This document shows positions 46,156 to 55,747 of a DNA stretch of 64,000 nucleotides, one piece after another. Numbering within the stretch: the stretch's first letter is position 1; each line of letters opens with the position of its first letter. A model generated the notes under the pieces. The model was given only the letters and a program-made list of their open reading frames with translations. It was not told the origin of the DNA and did not search any database. A program made the translations under genes and the position numbers. Source of the DNA: CAZSRX01 sp964609675 [NCBI: uncultured Bacteroidota bacterium] (lineage in GTDB: Bacteria; CLD3; SB21); the NCBI GenBank assembly GCA_964609675.1, contig CAZSRX010000024.1:1-64000 (forward strand), written 5' to 3'.

Positions 46156-46968
46156 GTGAACGATAAATCGATAATATCTGAATCCCTTCCTGACGACGAT
46201 GAATTGACCGATACGTCGCACATGACGTTTCTGGATCATCTGGAGGAACTGCGCAAACGGCTGATCAAAATAAGCCTGAGCATCCTGCTGTTTATGAGCG
46301 TCTCGTTTGTTTTCAGCAATGAAATCATCCGCTGGTTAATGTATCCGCCTATGCTCCTGCCGGATATCAAACCGCCTATCGAAATGATGCGGCCGGTCAT
46401 TACTCAGGTGCAGGGACTGATGATGGTAAAAATTCAAATCGGCATCATCGCCGGTATTTTTATGAGTCTGCCCGTGATTCTTTTCCAGATCTGGCGTTTT
46501 ATTTCACCGGCCCTGCGAAAAAAAGAAAAACGGTATGCCATACCGACGATCCTCAGCGGCGTAATTTTTTTTCTAACCGGCGCGGCCTTTGCATTTCTGA
46601 TTGTCATTCCGATTACGCTGAATTTCCTGCTCAGCATGGGCGAAATTGATAAAGATCTCGGTATTGTGGTTGAAAATATGATTGACCTGGATTCCTATCT
46701 GGGATTTGTGAGCGGTTTCATGCTGATCAGCGGCCTGACGTTTGAACTTCCGGTGCTTACTTTTTTCCTTTCTAAAATCGGGATTCTGACTGCTTCATTT
46801 ATGCGCAAATATTGGCGTCATGCCGTCATTGCCGCGCTGGTCGTCTCCGCCATTGTAACCCCGACTACCGATATGATCACGCTGTTTGTTGTGGCATTCC
46901 CCATGATCCTGCTTTACGAAATCAGCATCTGGGTTGCAAAAGTTGTTGAAAAAAAACGTGAAAATTAA
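46156..46968 (+). CDS. tatC: Sec-independent protein translocase TatC
   Basis: 270 residues, six membrane helices. Family signature MTFLDHLEELRKRLIKI near the N-terminus, and FQIWRFISPALRKKEKRY after helix 2, with FELPVLTFFLSKIGI in the middle. TatC is the receptor for twin-arginine signal peptides. The start is GTG at 46156. No tatA/B is in the window; a likely Tat substrate (the DUF362 protein with SRRDFI) lies at 55748. It lies 81 bases after the glycan operon and may have its own promoter. Confidence 0.96.
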   Translation: MNDKSIISESLPDDDELTDTSHMTFLDHLEELRKRLIKISLSILLFMSVSFVFSNEIIRWLMYPPMLLPDIKPPIEMMRPVITQVQGLMMVKIQIGIIAGIFMSLPVILFQIWRFISPALRKKEKRYAIPTILSGVIFFLTGAAFAFLIVIPITLNFLLSMGEIDKDLGIVVENMIDLDSYLGFVSGFMLISGLTFELPVLTFFLSKIGILTASFMRKYWRHAVIAALVVSAIVTPTTDMITLFVVAFPMILLYEISIWVAKVVEKKREN

Positions 46969-47001
46969 TATTCTTGGATGTGAATTACTTTAAGGATTTA
47001 T

Positions 47002-47529
47002 ATGCGATATACCATAGCGGTCTATTTTTTAATAAGCGGATTGATGGTATCCTGTATGTCATCAGACCGTACCGTTAAAACATCCCGGTCACATAAAGTC
47101 GTTATTGACGGTAAAGAGATGCTGGTCGGACTGATCACTCAGGATGAACTTTTCAGAGAATTTCCCGTCTTTAAAGAAAATTACGACCTTTATACACCGG
47201 CCGCGGATAACGTGAAATTTATAAAAGCCTTCAGAAAAAAAATAGTTATTGAAGCGTATCTGGGAACCTGGTGCAGCGATACCCGTGAGAACCTTCCCAT
47301 CTTTCTTAAAGTGCTGGATCAGGCCGCCAATCGCCATATTCAAGTCAATCTGCGCGCTGTGGACCGCACAAAAATCGACCCTGAAAAAACCGCATTACGC
47401 CATACCATCGTCAAAGTTCCCACGATGATATTCCTTTATCAGGATAAAGAATTCGCGCGTTTCGTGGAAGTGCCCGAAAAATCCGTTGAAGAAGATATGG
47501 TCGATCTTCTGAAAAAGTGCCCGGAGTAA
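47002..47529 (+). CDS. thioredoxin-fold lipoprotein
   Basis: 175 residues. Lipoprotein signal with Cys18 in LMVSC. The body is a thioredoxin fold: IVIEAYLGTWCSDTRENLPI holds the active-site region and VKVPTMIFLYQDKE the cis-proline loop. The active site is WCSDT, so only the first Cys (Cys91) is kept; this is typical of a thioredoxin subgroup with WCGDS-type motifs, not CxxC oxidoreductases. It lies 33 bases after tatC, so may share its transcript. The role, perhaps peroxide or disulfide handling in the periplasm, is unknown. Confidence 0.82.
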   Translation: MRYTIAVYFLISGLMVSCMSSDRTVKTSRSHKVVIDGKEMLVGLITQDELFREFPVFKENYDLYTPAADNVKFIKAFRKKIVIEAYLGTWCSDTRENLPIFLKVLDQAANRHIQVNLRAVDRTKIDPEKTALRHTIVKVPTMIFLYQDKEFARFVEVPEKSVEEDMVDLLKKCPE

Positions 47530-47615
47530 CCGGTAAGTTAAAATAAAAAATCACGGAGGCCTTATAGCTCATTGCTACGGATAGTACTGAAAACCAATAA
47601 TCAGAAAGGGCTATA

Positions 47616-50600
47616 ATGCAACTTTACCGGAATCCGAATCTTTTTGCAATTCTATTGATGCTTCTTCTCACGCGTGCCGGCTTCGCACAACCGGAGGCAT
47701 GGTCGCACCGGGAATTGAAATGGTTCACCATCGAGACGGAACATTTTTTTGTACATTATCATGACAACCCTTATACGGCTATCAATGACCGTAAAACAGC
47801 GCCTCAAAGGACTGCGCAGCTCGTCGCTCAGATTGCCGAGGAAGTATACGGCCCGGTAACGGCTTTATACCGTTATCAGCCCGAAAAAATTCATTTCATC
47901 ATCCGGGATACGGACGATTACTCCAACGGCGGTGCTTATTTTTATGACAACAAAATCGAAATCTGGGCATCCAGTATGGACTTTGAACTCCGGGGTACAC
48001 ATAACTGGTTGCGAAACGTGGTCACGCATGAGTTCACGCACATGATATCCATTCAGACCATGATGAAGTACGGCCGTAAAATCCCGGCGTTTTACCTGCA
48101 GTATATCGGATATGAAAAGGAGCGCCGCAAAGACGTCCTGCGCGGTTTCCCGAACCGAATCGCTTCGTATCCGGTTGCCGGAACCGTCCTGCCTGTATGG
48201 TTTGCCGAAGGAACAGCTCAGTACCAGCAACGCAGCCTGGACTACGAGTTCTGGGATTCGCACCGGGACATGATTCTCCGCGACAGAATTTTGTCCGGAC
48301 AGATGCTGACACTAAACCAAATGAGCACGTTCGGCAAAAACAGCATCGGCAACGAATCTTCCTATAATCACGGCTATGCGTTTATCAGTTATCTGGCATC
48401 CCTCTACGGCGAACAGGCGCTGAGCGATATCAGCCATAACACCAGCCGTTTTTTCTACGGTTTCGAAAAAGCTTTCCGGAAAGCCACCGGGAGAGATATC
48501 GACAGCGTTTACACCGAATGGCTCCAACACATCACCCGCCAGTATCAAGAGCAAACCCATAACCTTCAAGCCAATGCCGTAGAGGGCGAAATCCTTTTCG
48601 GTGAAAGCACCGGCAATTTTATGCCGGTTGTGGCACCGGACGGAAAAACCATCGCTTTCCTGTCCAACAAAGGGTTCGATTATCTCAGTCAGACCTCGCT
48701 GTATCTCTACGATACCGAAACCAAATCGATGACCGAACTCATAAAAAAAGTGGATGGCCCGGTTGCCTGGTCATCGGACGGCAGTAAACTGGCCTATTCT
48801 AAAAACCTGACGAATAACAAGTACCATTCGCAGTTCAACGATGTGTACCTTTACGACCTGAAACTCAAAAAGGAATTTCGTATTACGCGTTCGCTGAGGG
48901 CAACGTCTCCCGCATTTGCGCCGGACGGCCGTTCCGTTTGCGCCGTGGTAAACAACGACGGAACCAACAATCTGGTCATCATTTCATCAATCCCTGATGA
49001 CCTGACGAAATTGTCCGGAAGCTTTTCCGACACCCTGTTCATCCGTCACGGCTTGACGCTTCGATGGCTGACAAATTATTCAGATGGCCGTCAGATTTAC
49101 AAACCGCAGTATCATCCCGACGGAAATAAAATTATCTTTGACACCTCCATTGACGACGGCCGGGATATTTATGAAATGGATTTACAATCGCTGGCTATAA
49201 AACCGCTGGCGGATACCCGTTTTGACGAACGTTCTCCGGTGTATAGCCCGGACGGCCGCTTTATCTATTACACCGCCGATCCGACCGGTATTTTTAACAT
49301 CTATCGCTTTGAACCTGCCACAGGCCGCACGGAACCGGTAACCAATGTGACCGGCGGCGCTTTTTATCCTGCATGCCACCCCGAGGCCGGTTTGATATTC
49401 ACGATGTATAAAAACGTCGGCTATAAAATCGCTCGCATTAAGGACCTACGTTCCTTGTCCGAAGAAGGCATGACATACAAAATTGTCAATCCTAATATCG
49501 CCACGGTTGGTAAGGAAACCGCCGGGCTGGCTGCCGTCAATGACGATGCTTCAATGTATCCCAGGCGATGGCCGGTGCGGCCTAAATCGTATGATGATAC
49601 GCAATCCGTTCCGGAACAGCCCTATAAACCATACCGGACGACTTTTCTCGACTTCGCGTTTTTGCCGGCGTTACGGCTGGATTACAACACCGTTAAACCC
49701 GGTTTTTATTTCTATTCCGGCGATGTGCTCGGTAAATCAAGCTTGTTCGGCGGCTCGTTTCTGAACTTTACCGATTTCGACCGGGATATTTTCGCCATTT
49801 TTGAATACGGCGGCTTTGGCCCGACCCTGTTTCTGGAATTATACAACGTTACACGTTCTAAGACATTCAGCGATAACGCCGATCCGACCAATGACGATGT
49901 TCCCGGCGGCGTGAAATACGAGTCGATACAGACCAATGAATTTGAACTCCGCGAAGTGGATATGGGCGTAGACCTGAGCATCGTGGCGCCGCGCGATCTT
50001 CGACTGAATTTTTCCCATAACGAGTATTTTGTAAAAATCAGCGGCAAAGAATTCGATATTCAGTCCGGAACCTATCAGAACCTGATTAAATCTGGCGGCA
50101 TCAAATATTTTTACGGCAATGATGTTTCCGCACACTGGAAATTCAGCAACGTACCCCGCATGGTGGACTATGAAATCAACCCTCGCGGCGGACGCCGGAT
50201 CAGTTTCCGGTACAGCTACAATATGGATAACCTGATCAGCGGTTTTGCTTTCAACCCCTCCAATGGTACCATAGAAACGTTATTCGAAAAGGGCTATCAT
50301 CATCGTATCGAAAACACATGGTCCGAATTCCTTAAAATGCCCCTCAAAGACCATACGTTGCAGGTTGACCTGCAAACCGGAATCATCGCCAATAAAGTGG
50401 ACAGCTTTTACAATTTTTTTGCGGGCGGGTTAATGGGATTGAAAGGATATTCCTTTTACAGCATGGAAGGCAGCCGCCTTGCCCTGCTCACCACTACCTA
50501 TCGTTTCCCGTTATGGAGGAAAATCGATCGTAGATTATCGGCGCTGTACCTGGACAAGATATTTGGCGGCATCTATTTCGGATACGGTAATGCGTGGAGC

Positions 50601-50864
50601 AACAAAACTTCCTTGGGCCAACTCAAACATTTCAAAAAAGACATTGGCGGTGAAGTGCGAATGGAATTCTATTCATTTTATATTTACCCCACCCGCGTCA
50701 CGTTTGATGCTGTTTACGGACTGGACCGATTCGTCAGTGAAGGCGCGCAGATATCGGTTATTGATGCAAACGATAACGTGATTAAAACAACCCAAAAGGT
50801 AAAAAACGGCGGACAATGGCGGTATTATCTCACGGTATTATTCGGTTTCACGTTATTTGACTAA
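47616..50864 (+). CDS. outer membrane protein: gluzincin protease, TolB propeller and beta-barrel
   Basis: 1082 residues. Signal peptide (1-24, cut after GFAQ). Residues 30-310 are a metallopeptidase-like domain with HEFTH (H138, E139, H142) and VWFAEGTAQY (E198 as third zinc ligand). Residues about 320-640 hold PD40/TolB repeats (VVAPDGKTIAFLSNKGFDYL, PAFAPDGRSVCAV, YSPDGRFIYYTADPTGIFNI). From about 690 to the end is a beta-barrel of the bacterial surface antigen type, ending RYYLTVLFGFTLFD with terminal aromatic residue. It would sit in the outer membrane with protease and propeller in the periplasm or outside. The substrate is unknown. AAAGGG precedes the ATG. Confidence 0.87.
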   Translation: MQLYRNPNLFAILLMLLLTRAGFAQPEAWSHRELKWFTIETEHFFVHYHDNPYTAINDRKTAPQRTAQLVAQIAEEVYGPVTALYRYQPEKIHFIIRDTDDYSNGGAYFYDNKIEIWASSMDFELRGTHNWLRNVVTHEFTHMISIQTMMKYGRKIPAFYLQYIGYEKERRKDVLRGFPNRIASYPVAGTVLPVWFAEGTAQYQQRSLDYEFWDSHRDMILRDRILSGQMLTLNQMSTFGKNSIGNESSYNHGYAFISYLASLYGEQALSDISHNTSRFFYGFEKAFRKATGRDIDSVYTEWLQHITRQYQEQTHNLQANAVEGEILFGESTGNFMPVVAPDGKTIAFLSNKGFDYLSQTSLYLYDTETKSMTELIKKVDGPVAWSSDGSKLAYSKNLTNNKYHSQFNDVYLYDLKLKKEFRITRSLRATSPAFAPDGRSVCAVVNNDGTNNLVIISSIPDDLTKLSGSFSDTLFIRHGLTLRWLTNYSDGRQIYKPQYHPDGNKIIFDTSIDDGRDIYEMDLQSLAIKPLADTRFDERSPVYSPDGRFIYYTADPTGIFNIYRFEPATGRTEPVTNVTGGAFYPACHPEAGLIFTMYKNVGYKIARIKDLRSLSEEGMTYKIVNPNIATVGKETAGLAAVNDDASMYPRRWPVRPKSYDDTQSVPEQPYKPYRTTFLDFAFLPALRLDYNTVKPGFYFYSGDVLGKSSLFGGSFLNFTDFDRDIFAIFEYGGFGPTLFLELYNVTRSKTFSDNADPTNDDVPGGVKYESIQTNEFELREVDMGVDLSIVAPRDLRLNFSHNEYFVKISGKEFDIQSGTYQNLIKSGGIKYFYGNDVSAHWKFSNVPRMVDYEINPRGGRRISFRYSYNMDNLISGFAFNPSNGTIETLFEKGYHHRIENTWSEFLKMPLKDHTLQVDLQTGIIANKVDSFYNFFAGGLMGLKGYSFYSMEGSRLALLTTTYRFPLWRKIDRRLSALYLDKIFGGIYFGYGNAWSNKTSLGQLKHFKKDIGGEVRMEFYSFYIYPTRVTFDAVYGLDRFVSEGAQISVIDANDNVIKTTQKVKNGGQWRYYLTVLFGFTLFD

Positions 50865-50875
50865 GAATAAAAAAA

Positions 50876-50897
50876 CCGGCATCATCTGGGATGCCGG
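50876..50897 (-). terminator. intrinsic terminator of the tRNA-Val/tRNA-Asp unit
   Basis: On the minus strand CCGGCATC pairs with GATGCCGG around a 6-base loop and is followed by GTTTTTTT-type sequence. It lies 6 bases past the 3' end of tRNA-Asp and before the stop of the convergent outer membrane protein gene. Confidence 0.85.
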
Positions 50898-50902
50898 CGG
50901 AG

Positions 50903-50976
50903 CGGGCGCGACGAGGCTCGAACTCGCAACTTCTGCCGTGACAGGGCAGTGCTCTAACCAATTGAACTACGCGCCC
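50903..50976 (-). tRNA. tRNA-Asp (anticodon GTC)
   Basis: Cloverleaf on the minus strand: acceptor GGGCGCG with CGCGCCC, D arm GTTC/GAGC, anticodon stem CTGCC/GGCAG around CTGTCAC (anticodon GTC), T arm GCGAG/CTCGT with TTCGAGC, discriminator G as expected for Asp. 74 nt, no encoded CCA. Second gene of a two-tRNA unit. Confidence 0.95.
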
Positions 50977-51040
50977 TAAAATTTAGCGTTATATATACGG
51001 CATTTTTTTATTAAATGCAAACGTTTTTTGTACTTTTTAG

Positions 51041-51115
51041 TGGGCGCACATGGGATCGAACCAAGGACCTCATGCTTGTAAGGCATGCGCTCTAAACCAG
51101 CTGAGCTATGCGCCC
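51041..51115 (-). tRNA. tRNA-Val (anticodon TAC)
   Basis: Cloverleaf on the minus strand: acceptor GGGCGCA with TGCGCCC, D arm GCTC/GAGC, anticodon stem CATGC/GCATG around CTTACAA (anticodon TAC), T arm CTTGG/CCATG with one T-T mismatch, TTCGATC loop, discriminator A. 75 nt, no encoded CCA. It lies 64 bases upstream of tRNA-Asp. Confidence 0.94.
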
Positions 51116-51181
51116 GTGTTTAAGGGTTGCAATTATATTTAAAATCATGGATTAAATCAAGAATTTTTTCAACTATTTATC

Positions 51182-51958
51182 ATGTTCCGATATAAACTGA
51201 CCTTAGAATACGAAGGCACCCGCTACCGCGGTTGGCAGGCCCAGAAGGAAGCCCGTACCATACAGGGCGAGTTGTTCAAAGCCATTGAAACCGGTTTGGG
51301 GATATCGGATTATGACGTGCAGGGCGCGGGCCGTACGGACGCCGGCGTGCATGCGCTGAGCCAGGTCGCGCATCTGGATATCCCTTTATCCCTGGAGGCT
51401 GCAAAGATTCGCTACAAGCTCAACAACCATTTGCCCCATGACATCAATATTCTTCGGGCCGAAAAAGCCGATCCGCGGTTTCATGCCCGCCACGATGCGC
51501 TCTCGCGAAGTTACCTCTATCAGATTGCCACACGTCGGACTGCGTTCGGCAAGCCCTTCGTCTGGTGGATCCGCGATGAACTGGATACCGAAGCGATGCG
51601 CTATGCTTTAAAGTTATTCGAGGGCATGCACGATTTTCGATCGTTTGCGGCAAAGGAAGCCGAAACCGAATCTAAAAAAGTACGTTTATATGCCACGGAA
51701 TTAATCGCTTTCCCGCACCTGATTATTTTGCGCTTCCACGGATCGCACTTTCTATGGAAAATGATTCGGCAGATAACCGGAACCATAGCTGAAATCGGCC
51801 GCGGTAAACTGAAGCCGGATAGCATCCGCCGCTGGCTGACGGCATATTCGGATGAACCGTCACGTCTGACGGCACCGCCTTCGGGCCTCTTCCTCGAAGG
51901 GGTTTATTATCAAACCGGAACACCATTACCGCAAATCCGCCCCTTAATGAATTTCTGA
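51182..51958 (+). CDS. truA: tRNA pseudouridine(38-40) synthase TruA
   Basis: 258 residues, normal for TruA, which makes pseudouridine at tRNA positions 38-40. N-terminal YKLTLEYEGTRYRGWQAQ, catalytic GAGRTDAGVHALSQVAHLD (Asp53), then NNHLPHDINI and DPRFHARHDALSRSYLY, and C-terminal FHGSHFLWKMIRQITGTIAE. It is divergent from the tRNA-Val/tRNA-Asp unit, with a 66-base spacer. No clear Shine-Dalgarno is visible. Confidence 0.97.
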   Translation: MFRYKLTLEYEGTRYRGWQAQKEARTIQGELFKAIETGLGISDYDVQGAGRTDAGVHALSQVAHLDIPLSLEAAKIRYKLNNHLPHDINILRAEKADPRFHARHDALSRSYLYQIATRRTAFGKPFVWWIRDELDTEAMRYALKLFEGMHDFRSFAAKEAETESKKVRLYATELIAFPHLIILRFHGSHFLWKMIRQITGTIAEIGRGKLKPDSIRRWLTAYSDEPSRLTAPPSGLFLEGVYYQTGTPLPQIRPLMNF

Positions 51959-52028
51959 CTTTTTCTCAGTACGCGGAACAATTATTTTATATATATTCGG
52001 ATAGGATAAAAAAAATACTGCCAAAATC

Positions 52029-54818
52029 ATGAAGCTTCAAACCCGCATTATATTGCTTTTATCGGTGGTTTTGGTGATGATCCTTATCGCCAATGTGGTT
52101 TTCTGGACAATCGACGCCAAACGTACCAGACATCTGATTGAAAGCAAAAAAAACGAAAAACAGGAACTGCTCAATCGTTCCGTGGCGTTGCTTGAAAAAT
52201 CCATCCAACTGTTTGCCTACGATTATTCCTACTGGGACGAAATGCTGATGTTCAGCCGGCAGCCCGATTCGGAGTGGGCTTATGTTAACCTGGAATCCAC
52301 CATGTCCAACTTCAATGTCCAAGCCGTGTGGGTGTTTAACGCGCAGGACGAATTGATCTATGCGTTTCAGAAGGTCAACGACACGACCCTGGCGTCGTTT
52401 CCGCTGAAAGGCCAGGCTTTTCAGTATATAAAGCAACAAAAATACTTCTGCAATTTTTTTACATTGACATCTTCCGGTTTAATGGAAGTTTTCGGAGCGC
52501 CGATCCAGCCCAGCAGTGACATCCACCGCCTCACGCCGCCGCAGGGCGCCTTTTTTGTGGGTCGTATATGGTCGCCTCAATTTCTGAAACAACTTGAAGA
52601 AATTAATAATTCGCACATCAAAGTATCCCGCGATTCCATAGATTTCAATACCTCCGATCCTTCAATGATTCGCTCGGTTTTTCAAGCCCGGGGGTGGGAT
52701 GGACAGACTATTGCCTATATTCATTCTGAATTTTCGTACCAAACCATTCTGGAAATACAGCGCCTGTCCCGTTATCAGTTGTGGCTGCTTTTTGGATACG
52801 GCGTCATATTGTTTTTCGCGCTGCTATATTTTCTGCGGCGCTGGGTCATTATGCCTATTCGCATAATGATGAAAGCCCTTAATACCAATCGCCCCCAACC
52901 ATTGCTCGTGGAAAAAAATAACGCCCTGGAATTCTTACAACTTTCTGAATTAATCAATAATTTTTTTATCCAGAAAGCGGATCTGGAAAACATCGTTCGC
53001 AGCCGGCGGTCTATGGAAGAAGCGCTGATCCAGTCCGAGCAGGATTATCGCAGTTTATTCGACAACGCGCATGACGCCATGATTGTCGTTGACTACGATT
53101 CGCTGGAAATCCTGCTGGTAAATGCCGGGGCCTGTTCCTTCTATGTACAAAGCAAGAACGAACTCACCGGCAAATCGTACGTTAATTTATGGGCCGATAG
53201 GAATGCTCTGGATCAGATGCTTTCTGAACTGAACCGCCATCCGGTGTGCACCGGTTTTGAAGCTACGCACATTAACGGCTCCGGGCATTCCATCCAGGTC
53301 GAAATCAACGCGTGTTTAGTCCACTACCGTAAACGCCCGGCCGTACTGTGCATTAACCGGGACATCGGCGAACGCAGGAATCTACAGGCGCTGCAGTTGT
53401 CTCATGCGGTATTGAAACGCATCCGAAATATTGTGCTGGTCGCCAACGATGAAGGACGGATTATTTACGCCAATCATTCCGTAAAAGATATCCTTGGTTA
53501 TGAGCCGGCGGAAGTACTCGGCGATGGCTGGTGGAACCTGACCCGGCCCGACCGCGAAACGCGTGAGAAGGAAAAAGAAGCTATCCGCGAGGTGGCGCGG
53601 GGAAAAATGCCGGTAAATGAGCGGCCCTATGAACGCTGGCTCCGCGACCGCTGGAATACAATGCGGTGTATCGTCTGGGTGGACGCTCTGACCTCAAACC
53701 GACTCGTGGTGGGCGTCGGTTATGACATTACGGAACGCCTCATGACCCAAAAAGCTCTGCAGGAAAGCGAGCAACGGTATCGTTTCCTGTTTGACCATAT
53801 TCCGATGGCATTGATGATGTATTCCAAAACAACCGGGGCCATACTCACGGTCAATCAAACCGCTACAGAATTATTTGGTTATTCTTCCAATCAGTTACTC
53901 AGCATGAAACTCACCGACCTGATTCCCTCGCTGGATGACAACCGGGAAATGCAACCCGAAGACTCGAATAAAACATGCCTGATTTTACACCGAAGAAAAG
54001 ACGGCACGGTGCTGCAGATGGAAATAGCCATTTATGATGTCAGCGCTTCCAATAAGCCTTTTGGACTCGTCATCGGAACGGATATATCGCTTAAACTGAA
54101 ATCACAGGATTCGGATGCGCTTCTTAAAACGCAAAAAAATAAGCTGAGCGGCATCATTGAGGCGCTGGAAGAAGAACGCCGGCGTATGGCCTCCGAACTT
54201 CACGACAGCCTCGGTCAACTGTTGTCGGTGGTCAAACGCAATCTGGAAATCATCGGAACCCGTAACTTATCTGAGCCGGAATTCAGTCAGATGGTAACCG
54301 CTACCACGCATATCATTGACACGGCTATCGCTGAAACCAAGACCATCGCGTATGACCTTCTGCCGCGCACGTTGCAGGATTTCGGCCTCTGGACAGCGGT
54401 TGAAAACCTTATCCAGCAGTTGTTCCGCGGAACCAACGTCAAAGTCAATTACCGTGTTCACGGTATTGATAAACGCCTGCCGTATTCTTCAGAACTGGCG
54501 CTTTACCGGATCGTGCAGGAAGCGCTTAACAATATACTCAAACATGCGAACGCAAGCGAAGTGTCCGTTCAGTTTGTCGGCTATCCGAATACCATCATCC
54601 TGACCATCGAAGATAACGGCAAAGGTTTTGATCTTAACGATGCGCTTTCCACTTCAACGAACGCATCCGGCATGGGGCTCAAAAGCATTCATGATAGAGT
54701 TGCATATTTAGACGGAAATGTTTATATTGACAGCGCTCCCGATAAAGGAACTTCGATTATCATTGAAACGCCCAAACCTCAGGTGACCCATGAACAAGAT
54801 AACCATCCTCCTCGTTGA
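52029..54818 (+). CDS. CHASE4-PAS sensor histidine kinase (NarX/DesK-type, HisKA_3)
   Basis: 929 residues. Membrane helix 1 (about 8-28), a periplasmic CHASE4-like sensor (about 50-240, with AYDYSYWDEMLMF), helix 2 (about 253-275), then three PAS domains (about 345-460, 460-575, 585-700). The kinase is of the HisKA_3 type: RRRMASELHDSLGQLLSVVK with His725, NNILKHANASEV, IEDNGKGFD and GMGLKSIHDRV. It should phosphorylate the LuxR-type regulator encoded next, whose start overlaps this gene by 29 bases. The signal sensed is unknown. Confidence 0.93.
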   Translation: MKLQTRIILLLSVVLVMILIANVVFWTIDAKRTRHLIESKKNEKQELLNRSVALLEKSIQLFAYDYSYWDEMLMFSRQPDSEWAYVNLESTMSNFNVQAVWVFNAQDELIYAFQKVNDTTLASFPLKGQAFQYIKQQKYFCNFFTLTSSGLMEVFGAPIQPSSDIHRLTPPQGAFFVGRIWSPQFLKQLEEINNSHIKVSRDSIDFNTSDPSMIRSVFQARGWDGQTIAYIHSEFSYQTILEIQRLSRYQLWLLFGYGVILFFALLYFLRRWVIMPIRIMMKALNTNRPQPLLVEKNNALEFLQLSELINNFFIQKADLENIVRSRRSMEEALIQSEQDYRSLFDNAHDAMIVVDYDSLEILLVNAGACSFYVQSKNELTGKSYVNLWADRNALDQMLSELNRHPVCTGFEATHINGSGHSIQVEINACLVHYRKRPAVLCINRDIGERRNLQALQLSHAVLKRIRNIVLVANDEGRIIYANHSVKDILGYEPAEVLGDGWWNLTRPDRETREKEKEAIREVARGKMPVNERPYERWLRDRWNTMRCIVWVDALTSNRLVVGVGYDITERLMTQKALQESEQRYRFLFDHIPMALMMYSKTTGAILTVNQTATELFGYSSNQLLSMKLTDLIPSLDDNREMQPEDSNKTCLILHRRKDGTVLQMEIAIYDVSASNKPFGLVIGTDISLKLKSQDSDALLKTQKNKLSGIIEALEEERRRMASELHDSLGQLLSVVKRNLEIIGTRNLSEPEFSQMVTATTHIIDTAIAETKTIAYDLLPRTLQDFGLWTAVENLIQQLFRGTNVKVNYRVHGIDKRLPYSSELALYRIVQEALNNILKHANASEVSVQFVGYPNTIILTIEDNGKGFDLNDALSTSTNASGMGLKSIHDRVAYLDGNVYIDSAPDKGTSIIIETPKPQVTHEQDNHPPR

Positions 54819-55455
54819 TGATCATCCGATCGTTTTAGACGGTCTGAAAAACTTATTGGGAAAGCAGACGGATTTTGAGATTGTCGGGGAGGCCGTCAAC
54901 GGCCAGGAAGCTATCGCCAAAGTCAAAGAACTCCAGCCGCATATCGTGCTTATGGATATTTCTCTGCCAAAAATGAGCGGATTGGACGCCACACGCCTCA
55001 TCGTTAAACGTTTTCCCCAAACTAAGGTTATCGTTTTAACAATGATTGAGGAAGCCAGTTATGCCGGCAAATTGATTGAAGCCGGCGCCAGCGGTTATCT
55101 GCTCAAAGATACCAGCAGTGATGAGATCATCCGGGCCATTCAGCGGGTCGCCGCGGGCGAAACGTTCATCAGCCAAAAAGCCTATGAACTCATCGGACAG
55201 CATATTGCCAAAGGTCCGTCCGTTACTGAAGAAATGACCAGTGAAATGATTTCCAGCCTTACCCCCCGCGAACGCGAGATATTGCTCCACATTGCCGAAG
55301 GACTCAATTCCCAGGACATTGCAAAAAAACTGAGCCTGAGCCCGCGTACCGTGGAAACCCACCGCGCGAACATCATGCACAAACTGCACATTCATACCAC
55401 GGCGGGATTGGTTCGTTTTGCTTTTGACAATAAAATTATCGAAGTAAAAAAATAA
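54790..55455 (+). CDS. NarL/LuxR-family response regulator
   Basis: 221 residues. Receiver domain with acidic pocket LLVDDHPIVLDGLK (D10, D11), phospho-acceptor VLMDISLPKMSG (Asp56) and VIVLTM. The C-terminal LuxR-type helix-turn-helix shows LTPREREILLHIAEGLN and LSPRTVETHRANIMHKLHI. AGGTGA lies just before the ATG, which is inside the end of the kinase gene, so kinase and regulator are co-translated. It probably activates or represses target promoters; none can be named here. Confidence 0.95.
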   Translation: MNKITILLVDDHPIVLDGLKNLLGKQTDFEIVGEAVNGQEAIAKVKELQPHIVLMDISLPKMSGLDATRLIVKRFPQTKVIVLTMIEEASYAGKLIEAGASGYLLKDTSSDEIIRAIQRVAAGETFISQKAYELIGQHIAKGPSVTEEMTSEMISSLTPREREILLHIAEGLNSQDIAKKLSLSPRTVETHRANIMHKLHIHTTAGLVRFAFDNKIIEVKK

Positions 55456-55747
55456 TATCATTATACCAATCGTTTTTTATTACCTGTGTAATTAATCGTA
55501 TTTTAAAATTACGTATCTTACCCTCTTGACCTTATAAAGGTTTTTGTTTTTTTCTGTAATAATATTTAATGCGTGAATTGCATACTTGCAAAGATGCTAT
55601 TCCTGAAATAAAAAATGTTAATAAAACGCTCAAAACCTCTGTCCTGCAACAGAGGTTTTTTTATTTCTATACGGATTATTGCTTTTCCGAGAGAAACTGC
55701 GTATAATGAGATAGAAATTTTGTTAATTACCCTCAGAGGGATTCGCG
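55456..55747. other. intergenic, terminator and promoter region
   Basis: About 290 bases between the response regulator and the Tat-exported DUF362 gene. It contains the terminator at 55632-55659 and then about 90 AT-rich bases that must hold the next promoter. No gene is supported. Confidence 0.5.
55632..55659 (+). terminator. intrinsic terminator
   Basis: Perfect 11-base-pair stem AAAACCTCTGT (55632-55642) with ACAGAGGTTTT (55649-55659), 6-base loop, followed by TTTATTTC. It lies 177 bases after the response regulator stop. Confidence 0.88.
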
